Source of the DNA: Acetobacter pasteurianus subsp. pasteurianus LMG 1262 = NBRC 106471
GTDB taxonomy: Bacteria > Pseudomonadota > Alphaproteobacteria > Acetobacterales > Acetobacteraceae
Assembly (NCBI RefSeq): GCF_000285275.1
Contig: NZ_CADO01000012.1
Span: 1 to 41,730, forward strand
Direction of reading: 5' to 3'
DNA length: 41,730 nucleotides
Shown one piece after another: positions 16,022 through 23,524 of this stretch. A program made the translations under genes and the position numbers. Every line of letters begins with the position of its first letter. The stretch's first letter is position 1. The notes under the pieces are model-generated. The model saw only the letters and a list, made by a program, of their open reading frames with translations, searched no databases and was not told where the DNA came from.

Positions 16022-16046
16022 AAAAGGGATGCTTATTCAGCATCCC
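16022..16046 (-). terminator. Intrinsic terminator overlapping the pnp stop codon
   Basis: Reading the minus strand, GGGATGC (16046-16040) pairs with GCATCCC (16032-16026) and is followed by TTTT (16025-16022). The seven-base loop contains the pnp TAA stop, so a ribosome finishing pnp would cover the stem. The T-run is short, so termination may be partial. Confidence 0.7.
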
Positions 16047-18183
16047 GACGGGGGCCACGTGAGGGCTTTTCACCCACAGTTTCCGTGATATCCGCACCCG
16101 TGTTCTGATCAACAACACGCATGGACAGCTTAACCTTACCGCGATCATCAAAGCCGATGACCTTAACTTTCACGGTATCGCCTTCCTTCACCACGTCTGT
16201 GGTTTTACCAACGCGACCCTGCGCCAGTTCGGAAATGTGCACCAAGCCATCACGCGCACCAAGGAAGTTTACAAACGCGCCAAAGTCGGCGGTTTTAACA
16301 ACCTTACCATCGTAAATGCGGCCCAGTTCCGGTTCCGCTACAATGCCGTTGATCCGATCAATGGCCTTCTGTGCCTGATCATCAGAAGCTGCGGCAATGG
16401 TGATTGTGCCGTCATCCCCAATATCAACCTTGGCGCCAGAATATTCCACGATTTCGCGGATCACTTTACCGCCAGAACCGATCACATCACGAATCTTTTC
16501 CCGGGGCACCTTCATGGTGGTGATCTTCGGTGCTGTGGAAGACACGTTGGTGCGTGTTTCTGTCAGCGCCTTGCTCATTTCACCCAGAATGTGCATCCGG
16601 CCATCACGTGCCTGACCCAGAGCAATCTTCATGATTTCCGGCGTGATGGAGGTAATCTTAATATCCATCTGCAGAGCGGTTACACCCTGCTCGGTGCCGG
16701 CCACCTTGAAATCCATATCCCCAAGGTGATCTTCATCGCCAAGGATATCGGACAGAACAGCGAAATCATCGCCTTCCTTGATCAGGCCCATGGCGATACC
16801 AGCCACCGGACGCTTCAACGGCACGCCAGCATCCATCAGAGCCAGAGACCCACCGCACACGGTTGCCATGGAGGAAGACCCGTTGCTTTCCGTAATTTCG
16901 GAAACCACGCGCACTGTGTACGGGAATTCCTTACGGGAAGGCATCAGCGGGTGAATAGCGCGCCATGCCAGCTTGCCATGCCCGATTTCACGACGGCCCG
17001 GAGAACCGATACGCCCACATTCACCCACAGAGAAGGGTGGGAAGTTATAATGCAGCATGAAGTTGGTGCGGTATTCACCTTCCAGCGCATCAATAACCTG
17101 TTCGTCCTGCCCAGTGCCCAGCGTGGTTACAACCAGCGCCTGTGTTTCACCACGGGTGAACAGAGAAGAACCATGCACGCGCGGCAGAATGCCCACTTCC
17201 GGCACGATCGGGCGAACGGTTACCAAATCACGGCCATCGATACGCTTGCCGGTTTTCAGAACGGAAGACCGCACCACGTCAGCTTCCAGATCCTTAATCA
17301 TCGGCTTGGCGGCTGCAACGTCCAGTTCATCAGCCGTCAGCTTTTCAATAATCGCTTCACGCGCAGCTTTCAGCTTTTCGTAGCGAACCTGCTTCTGCTT
17401 TTCCTTATAGGCATCGGCAATCAGCTTGCGGCCAGCTTTTTCCACCTGCTTGCGCAGCTGAATTTCTTCCTTGGTCGGCTCTGCCAGTGCCCAAGGTTCC
17501 TTGGCTGCATGTTCTGCCAGAGAGATAATGGCATCCAAAACCGGCTGGAACGCTGTATGGCCGAATGTTACGGCATCCAGCATCACTTCTTCAGACAGTT
17601 CAGAAGCTTCGGATTCCACCATCAGCACGCCTTCCGCCGTGCCAGCCACAACCAGTTCCAGATCTGATTCTTTGATCTGTTCCTGTGTGGGGTTCAGGAT
17701 GAATGCGCCATCCTTAAAGCCAACGCGAGCAGCGCCAACGGGGCCAAAGAACGGAATGCCAGACAGGGTAAGAGCTGCGGAGCAACCAATCAGCGCAGGA
17801 ATGGAAGGATCATTTTCCATATCGTGCGTCAGCACGGTGGCAATCACCTGCACTTCGTTGCGGAACCCTTCGGGGAACAGCGGACGCAGCGGACGGTCAA
17901 TCAGACGGGAAACCAGGGTTTCATTTTCAGAAGGACGACCTTCGCGCTTGAAGAAACCACCTGGAATCTTACCAGCAGCGTAAGCTTTTTCCTGATAGTT
18001 AACCGTCAGCGGGAAGAAATCCTGACCCGGCTTTACGTCTTTTGCACCAACGGCGGTGCACAGCACAACGGTTTCACCGTAGGTAACCATAACAGCGCCA
18101 TCAGCCTGACGGGCAACCTTACCGGTTTCCAGAATCAGCGGGCGACCGCCCCATTCAATCTCTTTACGGAAGTAGTTAAACAT
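16033..18183 (-). CDS. pnp: Polyribonucleotide nucleotidyltransferase (PNPase)
   Basis: 3'-to-5' phosphorolytic exoribonuclease of mRNA decay, 716 residues, normal length. Two RNase PH-like domains are seen: [21 protein letters not shown] with [12 protein letters not shown] and [16 protein letters not shown] in the first, and [24 protein letters not shown] and SGTEQG-like blocks such as [17 protein letters not shown] in the second. A KH domain follows ([12 protein letters not shown], near residue 575) and then an S1 domain ([20 protein letters not shown] to KVKLSMR). The ATG at 18183 has AGAGG upstream. Third in truB-rpsO-pnp, the common bacterial order. In E. coli PNPase controls its own leader; the 277-base rpsO-pnp gap here leaves room for a similar leader. 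Confidence 0.97.
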   Translation of the reverse strand: MFNYFRKEIEWGGRPLILETGKVARQADGAVMVTYGETVVLCTAVGAKDVKPGQDFFPLTVNYQEKAYAAGKIPGGFFKREGRPSENETLVSRLIDRPLRPLFPEGFRNEVQVIATVLTHDMENDPSIPALIGCSAALTLSGIPFFGPVGAARVGFKDGAFILNPTQEQIKESDLELVVAGTAEGVLMVESEASELSEEVMLDAVTFGHTAFQPVLDAIISLAEHAAKEPWALAEPTKEEIQLRKQVEKAGRKLIADAYKEKQKQVRYEKLKAAREAIIEKLTADELDVAAAKPMIKDLEADVVRSSVLKTGKRIDGRDLVTVRPIVPEVGILPRVHGSSLFTRGETQALVVTTLGTGQDEQVIDALEGEYRTNFMLHYNFPPFSVGECGRIGSPGRREIGHGKLAWRAIHPLMPSRKEFPYTVRVVSEITESNGSSSMATVCGGSLALMDAGVPLKRPVAGIAMGLIKEGDDFAVLSDILGDEDHLGDMDFKVAGTEQGVTALQMDIKITSITPEIMKIALGQARDGRMHILGEMSKALTETRTNVSSTAPKITTMKVPREKIRDVIGSGGKVIREIVEYSGAKVDIGDDGTITIAAASDDQAQKAIDRINGIVAEPELGRIYDGKVVKTADFGAFVNFLGARDGLVHISELAQGRVGKTTDVVKEGDTVKVKVIGFDDRGKVKLSMRVVDQNTGADITETVGEKPSRGPRRDAE

Positions 18184-18407
18184 TCTGTAAGCCTCTGTTT
18201 TATTTCACTTCAGAGCCACAGAACAACAGGACAGACCGGCTGGGCGGACAGCGCCTCGGACGGCATGGTGACTGGCGGAACAAACCTCCCAGGCGCCATG
18301 TGGTCGGAAACGCCGTGGCTTACCGGGCACGAAACGCCCTGATGTAAAACCTGTGGCTGTATCCAATATGGTGACGCCAGCAAACAAGTGCTAGCGAAAA
18401 TCCCGAA

Positions 18408-18445
18408 CGGGAAGAGAGATCATGTATGCACAACACCTCTTCCCG
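18408..18445 (-). repeat. 9-bp inverted repeat after rpsO, possible attenuator in the rpsO-pnp gap
   Basis: CGGGAAGAG pairs perfectly with CTCTTCCCG across 20 bases, starting 15 bases past the rpsO stop on the minus strand. A second small option, TCCC-GTTC-GGGA followed by TTTT, overlaps its distal arm, so two mutually exclusive structures are possible. The remaining part of the 277-base gap (18184-18400) is GC-rich, holds no gene, and precedes pnp. Confidence 0.55.
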
Positions 18446-18460
18446 CCCGTTAAGCCGTTT

Positions 18461-18730
18461 TTAGCGGCGCAGGCCCAGGCGGCCAATCAGCGTTTCATAA
18501 CGCGTCTGGCTCTTGCCCTTCAGGTAATCCAGCATGCTGCGGCGACGACCAACGAGAATCAGCAGACCACGGCGAGAATGGAAGTCCTTCGCGTGGGCCT
18601 TCAGATGTTCGGTCAGGTTGTTAATCCGTTCGGTCAGGATCGCCACCTGCACTTCCGGGGAGCCCGTATCACCCGGTGCAGTCTGGTATTCAGCAATAAC
18701 TTGCGTGCGACGTTCAGCAGTAATCGACAT
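18461..18730 (-). CDS. rpsO: 30S ribosomal protein S15
   Basis: An 89-residue ribosomal protein that binds 16S rRNA in the platform of the small subunit. It shows the full family pattern: [57 protein letters not shown] and [13 protein letters not shown]. The ATG at 18730 is preceded by GGAG at 8 bases; an adjacent GTG at 18733 would add one residue. It lies 31 bases after truB and 277 bases before pnp. Confidence 0.98.
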   Translation of the reverse strand: MSITAERRTQVIAEYQTAPGDTGSPEVQVAILTERINNLTEHLKAHAKDFHSRRGLLILVGRRRSMLDYLKGKSQTRYETLIGRLGLRR

Positions 18731-18761
18731 CACATGTCTCCATCAAAAAACATATCAGGTT

Positions 18762-19679
18762 TTAGAGAATCCGTACCGGCTTCAACCATCCATCTTCCAG
18801 ACGGCCAATACCCAGCACGTGCTCACCGTCCATAACACGCACAACGCCCCCCTCCTCGGCGGTCTGTGGGATACGCCCCATCAGATCAACAAGGCCGAGA
18901 GCTTGCCCGTGCCGTAGCAGAACTGCTTCATCCTGTGTCAAGGCCAGCGCCGGGATGTCGGCCAGCGCGGTCGAGACCGGACGCAGAAGTTCCGGTGAAG
19001 CATGGGCGTTGTCGTCGTTTGGGGTGATTTTGTCCAGCACAATCGCATCGGCTTCTGTAAAAGGCCCCACGCGCAGGCGGCGTAGCACGGTAATATGCCC
19101 CACAGTCCCGCATGCCAAAGCCACATCACGCGCCAGCGCACGCATGTAAACACCCTTACCGGATTCGACCTCAAACACTGCGGTATCCCGATCTGGCCGT
19201 TCAATCAGCTCAAACCGATCCACCCGCGCGGGCCGTGGCGGCAATTCTGGCGGGCGGCCTTCCCGCGCCATATCGTAGGAACGCTCCCCACCCACTTTCA
19301 GGGCAGAAAAAACGGGAGGCACCTGCATGATATCGCCTGTAAGCGCCGGCAGGGCTGCCCGTAGTTCTTCATCAGAAGGACGCACATCAGATGTACCAAT
19401 AACATTACCATCGGCATCATCGCTATCACGTGCCTCACCCATTTTAAGGGTGAAACGGTACACCTTGGTGCCGTCCATAACATAAGGCACGGTTTTGGTG
19501 GCGGCCCCAAAAGCCAAAGGCAGCAGCCCCGTCGCCAACGGGTCCAATGTGCCGCCATGCCCTACCTTTTGTGCATCAAACAGCCGCTTGGCGCGCCCCA
19601 CCACTTGGGTTGATGTCATGCCGGAAGGCTTGTCTACTATAAGCCAGCCGTTAAGGGGCCGCCCACGTCTGCGTCGCAT
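18762..19679 (-). CDS. truB: tRNA pseudouridine-55 synthase
   Basis: Converts U55 of the T loop to pseudouridine in most tRNAs. The 305-residue protein has NGWLIVDKPSGMTSTQVVG, the catalytic block VGHGGTLDPLATGLLPLAFG with the nucleophilic aspartate, YRFTLKMGEARDSDDADG, QVPPVFSALKVGG and SGKGVYMRALARD. The ATG at 19679 has GGGAG six bases upstream; the frame continues to 19712 without a ribosome site, so the shorter form is preferred. It heads the truB-rpsO-pnp operon; the rbfA and infB genes that usually precede truB are not here, since the next gene is divergent. Confidence 0.96.
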   Translation of the reverse strand: MRRRRGRPLNGWLIVDKPSGMTSTQVVGRAKRLFDAQKVGHGGTLDPLATGLLPLAFGAATKTVPYVMDGTKVYRFTLKMGEARDSDDADGNVIGTSDVRPSDEELRAALPALTGDIMQVPPVFSALKVGGERSYDMAREGRPPELPPRPARVDRFELIERPDRDTAVFEVESGKGVYMRALARDVALACGTVGHITVLRRLRVGPFTEADAIVLDKITPNDDNAHASPELLRPVSTALADIPALALTQDEAVLLRHGQALGLVDLMGRIPQTAEEGGVVRVMDGEHVLGIGRLEDGWLKPVRIL

Positions 19680-19980
19680 GAAAACTCCCGTATGCGATTC
19701 ATCAAATACCATGCAGCAGCCACAAACGGCTCAGCCAGAAGGTTTTTGCGTTTAGTACAAACTTATAATGGAGCATGCACTCCATCTGGCGCTGCATGTA
19801 GCCGAAGGCTGCCCTGCCATGCAATGCTGCCATCAGGCGCAACGCTGGCCTGTTAAAAAGGACTGCCAGCTAAGTTATTGTTCTTAAACCAAGGCAAACT
19901 CAAGGTTTACCCCTTCTAACATGCGTGAACCAAGGGGGCTGGTCATAGGCTTGCCTGTGCCGTAATGTCGCCACCAAATT
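19680..19980. other. Gene-free 301-base divergent region between truB and the lipid transporter operon
   Basis: No credible gene is seen. On the plus strand a perfect TATAAT (19764-19769) is followed at once by TGGAG-CATGCA-CTCCA (19769-19784), a 5-bp inverted repeat. Further short repeats follow, including TAGCC/GGCTG. If this box is used, the lipid transporter mRNA would have a leader of about 205 bases. A TAAACC/GGTTTA pair lies near 19885-19910. No good -35 box was found, and no ribosome site stands before the ATG at 19981. Confidence 0.5.
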
Positions 19981-21138
19981 ATGGCTGATCAATCTCCCTC
20001 TTCCGGTCTTCACAAGGCTGCCGACACTCCTGCGTGGTCTCTCCAGAACACGGCAGACGGTGTATGCTTGAATGTTGCAGGGGCTTGGACCGTTCAGGCA
20101 GGGGGTGCCACACCCTTTCCGCAGGACAAACTGCCTGTAGAACCCGGCCATACGCTCCACATTGATACATCCGGCTTAAAAAACTGGGATTCGGCTTTTG
20201 TTGCCTTTTTGTGGGATGTCAAACAGGCTGCCAGCAAGGCGCAGCTTCATTTTGATGAGCAAAATCTTCCGGCACCCGCACAAAGGCTTCTGGCACTTTT
20301 ACCGGATGCGCCAGCTGAACCTGCGCAACCCCCACGCAATACCGAAGGTATTTTTGCACGGGTGGGTGATGCAACCCTCAAAGGGCTTACTGAAACTGGT
20401 ACAGTAAGTGAGCTGGCATTAGAGACAGCTAAAGGCGCCACACAGGCTGTGCGTGGCAAAAGTGCCATGCGCATGAAAGACCTGTTGCTGGATATCTGGA
20501 ACGCCGGACCCGATGCCTTGCTTATTGTTGGTATTGTCAACTTTCTTGTGGGTGCCATTCTGGCTTTTGTCGGGCTAGTGGAACTACGGAAGTTTGCGGC
20601 TGAAATTTACGTTACAGACTTGGTGGGCATTGCCTGTGCACGTGAAATTTCGGCTATCATGACAGCCATTATCATGGCGGGCCGAACTGGCGGTGCTTAT
20701 GCAGCCCGCATTTCCACCATGCTGGGTAACGAAGAAATTGATGCCTTACAAGTGTTTGGCATCCCTATCTCCAGTTACATTTTGCTGCCATCCATTGTGT
20801 CTCTCGCGCTCATGATGCCGCTACTTTATCTGTACGGCACCATTGTTGCGATTTTTGGCGGATTTGCCGTTTCCATGAGCATGATGGATGTTTCCCCCAT
20901 CGGCTATTGGATTTCCACCTTTGATGGTGTGGAACTGAAGGAATTTATCTTCGGGTTTATCAAATCCTTCTTTTTCGCCAGCTTTATTGCACTGGCAGCT
21001 TGCCGTGTGGGGCTAAAAGCCGGACGCAGTGCGGCTGATGTTGGTGTTGCCGCTACACGCGCCGTCGTTATTGGCATTGTAGGCATTATTGCCATGGATG
21101 CCATTTTTGCCGTGATAGCCAACGCGCTTGGAATCTGA
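19981..21138 (+). CDS. mlaE: MlaE-family lipid transporter permease with N-terminal STAS-like domain
   Basis: Inner-membrane permease of an MCE-type phospholipid transporter. Residues to about 110 resemble a STAS domain (GAWTVQAGG, HTLHIDTSGLKNWDSAFVAFLW), the role played in E. coli by the separate MlaB. The rest (about 130-385) is an MlaE permease of several membrane helices with the signature EISAIMTAIIMAGRTGGAYAARI and GNEEIDALQVFGI. The fusion explains why no mlaB gene is present. The start is not backed by a clear ribosome site, so translation may be leaderless or the start may be slightly different. Its stop overlaps the start of the ATPase gene, TGATG, giving tight coupling. First of four genes. 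Confidence 0.9.
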   Translation: MADQSPSSGLHKAADTPAWSLQNTADGVCLNVAGAWTVQAGGATPFPQDKLPVEPGHTLHIDTSGLKNWDSAFVAFLWDVKQAASKAQLHFDEQNLPAPAQRLLALLPDAPAEPAQPPRNTEGIFARVGDATLKGLTETGTVSELALETAKGATQAVRGKSAMRMKDLLLDIWNAGPDALLIVGIVNFLVGAILAFVGLVELRKFAAEIYVTDLVGIACAREISAIMTAIIMAGRTGGAYAARISTMLGNEEIDALQVFGIPISSYILLPSIVSLALMMPLLYLYGTIVAIFGGFAVSMSMMDVSPIGYWISTFDGVELKEFIFGFIKSFFFASFIALAACRVGLKAGRSAADVGVAATRAVVIGIVGIIAMDAIFAVIANALGI

Positions 21139-21923
21139 TGATGTCTGACGCAGAAACTCTTATTTCCGTTCGCGATTTGCAGTTATCGTTCGGCCCCAAA
21201 ATCATTCAGCAGAATGTTTCCTTTGATCTGAAGCGTGGCTCCATCTTTGCCATTATGGGTGGTTCAGGCTGCGGCAAAAGCACGCTGCTTAAAAGCATGA
21301 TCGGGCTGCTGCGCCCAACTGCCGGGCAGATTCTGGTAGATGGGGAAGATTACTGGGCACAATCCGATGCGCGCCGCACGGATATCAACCATCGCTACGG
21401 TGTACTGTTTCAGAGCGGCGCTTTGTGGAGTTCCATGACGGTAGGAGAAAACGTAGCTCTGCCGTTGGAAATGTTCACTTCGCTCAAGCCCGACACCATT
21501 CGACGTCTGGTGGAACTAAAGCTGGGGTTTGTGGGTATGGAACAGGCAATTGATCTGTTCCCCTCCGAAATATCCGGCGGCATGTGCAAACGTGCAGGTC
21601 TTGCACGCGCCATAGCCCTGGAACCCGATATTCTGTTTTTTGATGAACCCTCCGCTGGGCTAGACCCCATTACGTCTGCCCGGTTGGATGATCTGATCCT
21701 GACATTACGCGATGGGTTGGGGGCAACCATTATGATTGTCAGCCACGAACTGCCCAGCCTGTTTGCCATTGCAGACGATGGCATCTTTTTAGATGCCAAA
21801 ACACACACACCCATTGCGCATGGTTCACCGCGCGCATTGCACGACACCTGCAAGATTCCTGAGGTAACGGCGTTTATGAACCGATCTGCCTCTATCCCCT
21901 CCGCAGACAAGACAGAAGGCTGA
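21138..21923 (+). CDS. mlaF: ABC transporter ATPase of the lipid transporter (MlaF type)
   Basis: Cytoplasmic ATPase, 261 residues, powering the MlaE-like permease. All motifs are present: Walker A GGSGCGKST, Q-loop in YGVLFQSGALWSSMTVGENVALPLE (typical of MlaF/Mkl ATPases), signature ISGGMCKRAGLARA, Walker B ILFFDEPSAGLDP and the H-loop SHE. The signature's methionine, SGGM, is normal in this subfamily. The ATG at 21138 overlaps the mlaE stop; a second ATG follows at 21141. The C-terminal tail after PEVTAFMNR is short and variable. Confidence 0.95.
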   Translation: MMSDAETLISVRDLQLSFGPKIIQQNVSFDLKRGSIFAIMGGSGCGKSTLLKSMIGLLRPTAGQILVDGEDYWAQSDARRTDINHRYGVLFQSGALWSSMTVGENVALPLEMFTSLKPDTIRRLVELKLGFVGMEQAIDLFPSEISGGMCKRAGLARAIALEPDILFFDEPSAGLDPITSARLDDLILTLRDGLGATIMIVSHELPSLFAIADDGIFLDAKTHTPIAHGSPRALHDTCKIPEVTAFMNRSASIPSADKTEG

Positions 21924-21928
21924 ACGGC

Positions 21929-22885
21929 ATGTCTCAAAGCACAAACCGGAAAACTCTGATCGGCGCGTTTGTGATCCTTGGCGGCTTGCTGGGCCTGTTC
22001 ATTATCATGGCTTTTGGGCACATGCGCTTCTTCACCCCCTCGCGTGAAGCTGCCGTTGTGTTCCAAAACTCCATCACCGGCCTGTCTGTAGGCGCGCCCG
22101 TAAATTTCCGCGGCGTTAAGGTAGGCACGGTTAAAAGCATTACCCTGCGCTTTGATCCACAGGACCGTAAGGCTTACATTCCCGTTGTGCTCACGCTGGA
22201 GCCTGACCAGATCCATGTGGTGAAAGACGTGCCAGGAGGCACCAAAGTCAGCATTCAGGAAATGATCAGCAATGGTTTGCGTGCTGAACTGAACCTGCAA
22301 AGCTTTGTAACAGGACAGTCCAACATTGAACTGGATTTTGATAAATCCGTTACCCCTGTTCTGCATCCACGCATTACCAACCTGCCGGAAATTCCTGTCC
22401 GTCTTTCCACCATGGAAAAGCTGAAAGACACTATCGGCCAGATTCCCATTAAGGATATCAGCCATCATGCTGATCTGGCCCTGCTTTCCATTACCTCTTT
22501 GAGCGATCATTTGCGTGAGGATCTGCCGCCGCTGATTTCCAGCGTGAAGGAAACGGCTGACCGTTCCCACGAAACAGTGCAGGCTGCAACAGATGCCATC
22601 AAGGATCTACAGGCCAAACTGGACGTGACGCTGTTGAAAATGGACAAGCTGATGGATACCGGAAATACGCAGCTTGATGCTCGTGGCAAGGATCTGCACG
22701 CAACATTGGCCTCTGCTACAAAAACTCTGGATTCCTTGCAGGATATTCTCTCACCACGTTCTATCGACCGAGCAAATCTGGATGCCTCACTGCGGGATAT
22801 TGCTGCTGCGGCAGCCTCCCTACGTGGCTTCGCCAGCGATGTGGAACGTAACCCGCAACTTCTGCTGATGGGACGCCGTCCATGA
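21929..22885 (+). CDS. mlaD: MCE-domain substrate-binding protein (MlaD type)
   Basis: A 318-residue membrane-anchored periplasmic protein. One N-terminal helix (about residues 9-30, TLIGAFVILGGLLGLFIIMAF) is followed by a single MCE domain (about 38-118: VVFQNSITGLSVGAPVNFRGVKVGTVKSI). A long alpha-helical tail (about 155-318) contains spaced leucines and glutamines such as SSVKETADRSHETVQAATDA; it probably forms a coiled barrel across the periplasm. It is longer than E. coli MlaD (183 residues) and in that respect closer to single-MCE proteins such as those of Mce/PqiB-like systems. Five bases separate it from mlaF, and its stop overlaps the next start by ATGA. Confidence 0.94.
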   Translation: MSQSTNRKTLIGAFVILGGLLGLFIIMAFGHMRFFTPSREAAVVFQNSITGLSVGAPVNFRGVKVGTVKSITLRFDPQDRKAYIPVVLTLEPDQIHVVKDVPGGTKVSIQEMISNGLRAELNLQSFVTGQSNIELDFDKSVTPVLHPRITNLPEIPVRLSTMEKLKDTIGQIPIKDISHHADLALLSITSLSDHLREDLPPLISSVKETADRSHETVQAATDAIKDLQAKLDVTLLKMDKLMDTGNTQLDARGKDLHATLASATKTLDSLQDILSPRSIDRANLDASLRDIAAAAASLRGFASDVERNPQLLLMGRRP

Positions 22886-23472
22886 TGTTTCCTCCTCGCC
22901 GTATTGCTCTGGCTTTCCTGGGGGCATGCACCCTGCTTGCAGGCTGCGCCTCTCCGCCCCTTCGGCTTTATACGCTTGGTATGCCGGGAGACCGGGATAT
23001 TCAGCAGCCGCATCTTTCTGCCCGCTTGACCACCATAGAAGTGAGCCGCGCAGTACTGCCCGATTATCTTGATAGCCAAGACATGATCACCCGGCAGGGG
23101 GAAGAAGTTATCCGCAGCCCGCGCTCACGCTGGGCGACACGGCTTTCTCTGGGCATTACAGATTTGGTGACCAACGAAATTGCATCGTCCCACCCCAACG
23201 AACTGATTACAGACCAGCCGTTGGCAGATGCCGCCAATATGCGTGTTCAGATTAACGTTTCACGTTTTGATGTGAACGTAGATGGTCAGGCAATTTTGGA
23301 TGCAAACTGGGCTGTTATCCCGCGGGATCCTAAAAAACCGCTTATTCGCAACCGTGCGCACCTTACGGCTACAGGATCTGTTTCTACAGATGCGGATACA
23401 GCATCCTTAATGCGTAAGCTGGTTATTCAACTGGCCGATCAGGTTAATCTGTCCATTCCATCTGCACAGTAA
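22882..23472 (+). CDS. PqiC-like ABC transport auxiliary lipoprotein
   Basis: A 196-residue lipoprotein with signal ALAFLGACTLLAGC; the lipobox LAGC places the lipidated cysteine at residue 22. The mature part matches the ABC-transport auxiliary / PqiC (DUF330) family: LRLYTLG at its start, ISRAVLPDYLDSQDMITR-like block and SPRSRWATRLSLGITDLVTNEI. In E. coli PqiC is an outer-membrane partner of the MCE protein PqiB. It is the last gene of the transporter operon, overlapping mlaD by four bases, and takes the place that MlaC has in classical Mla operons. A long hairpin follows the stop. Confidence 0.9.
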   Translation: MMFPPRRIALAFLGACTLLAGCASPPLRLYTLGMPGDRDIQQPHLSARLTTIEVSRAVLPDYLDSQDMITRQGEEVIRSPRSRWATRLSLGITDLVTNEIASSHPNELITDQPLADAANMRVQINVSRFDVNVDGQAILDANWAVIPRDPKKPLIRNRAHLTATGSVSTDADTASLMRKLVIQLADQVNLSIPSAQ

Positions 23473-23477
23473 TAAAG

Positions 23478-23513
23478 CAGCCCGATATAATAAGTCCTGA
23501 TTATATCGGGCTG
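23478..23513. terminator. 14-bp perfect hairpin between convergent genes
   Basis: CAGCCCGATATAAT (23478-23491) is exactly complementary to ATTATATCGGGCTG (23500-23513) with an eight-base loop. It lies five bases after the lipoprotein stop and twelve bases from the end of the convergent glycosyltransferase gene. There is no T-run directly after it on either strand, so it may act as a stabilising 3' end or a rather weak bidirectional terminator. Confidence 0.75.
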
Positions 23514-23524
23514 AGCCTCTGATC

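Noticed and set aside
16237-17667. A 476-codon open frame on the plus strand
   Set aside because: Antisense to pnp, rich in His, Cys and Arg as expected for a shadow, with no family motif.
21410-22570. A 386-codon open frame on the minus strand
   Set aside because: Antisense to mlaF and mlaD, whose motifs are unambiguous; the antisense product has no recognisable domain.
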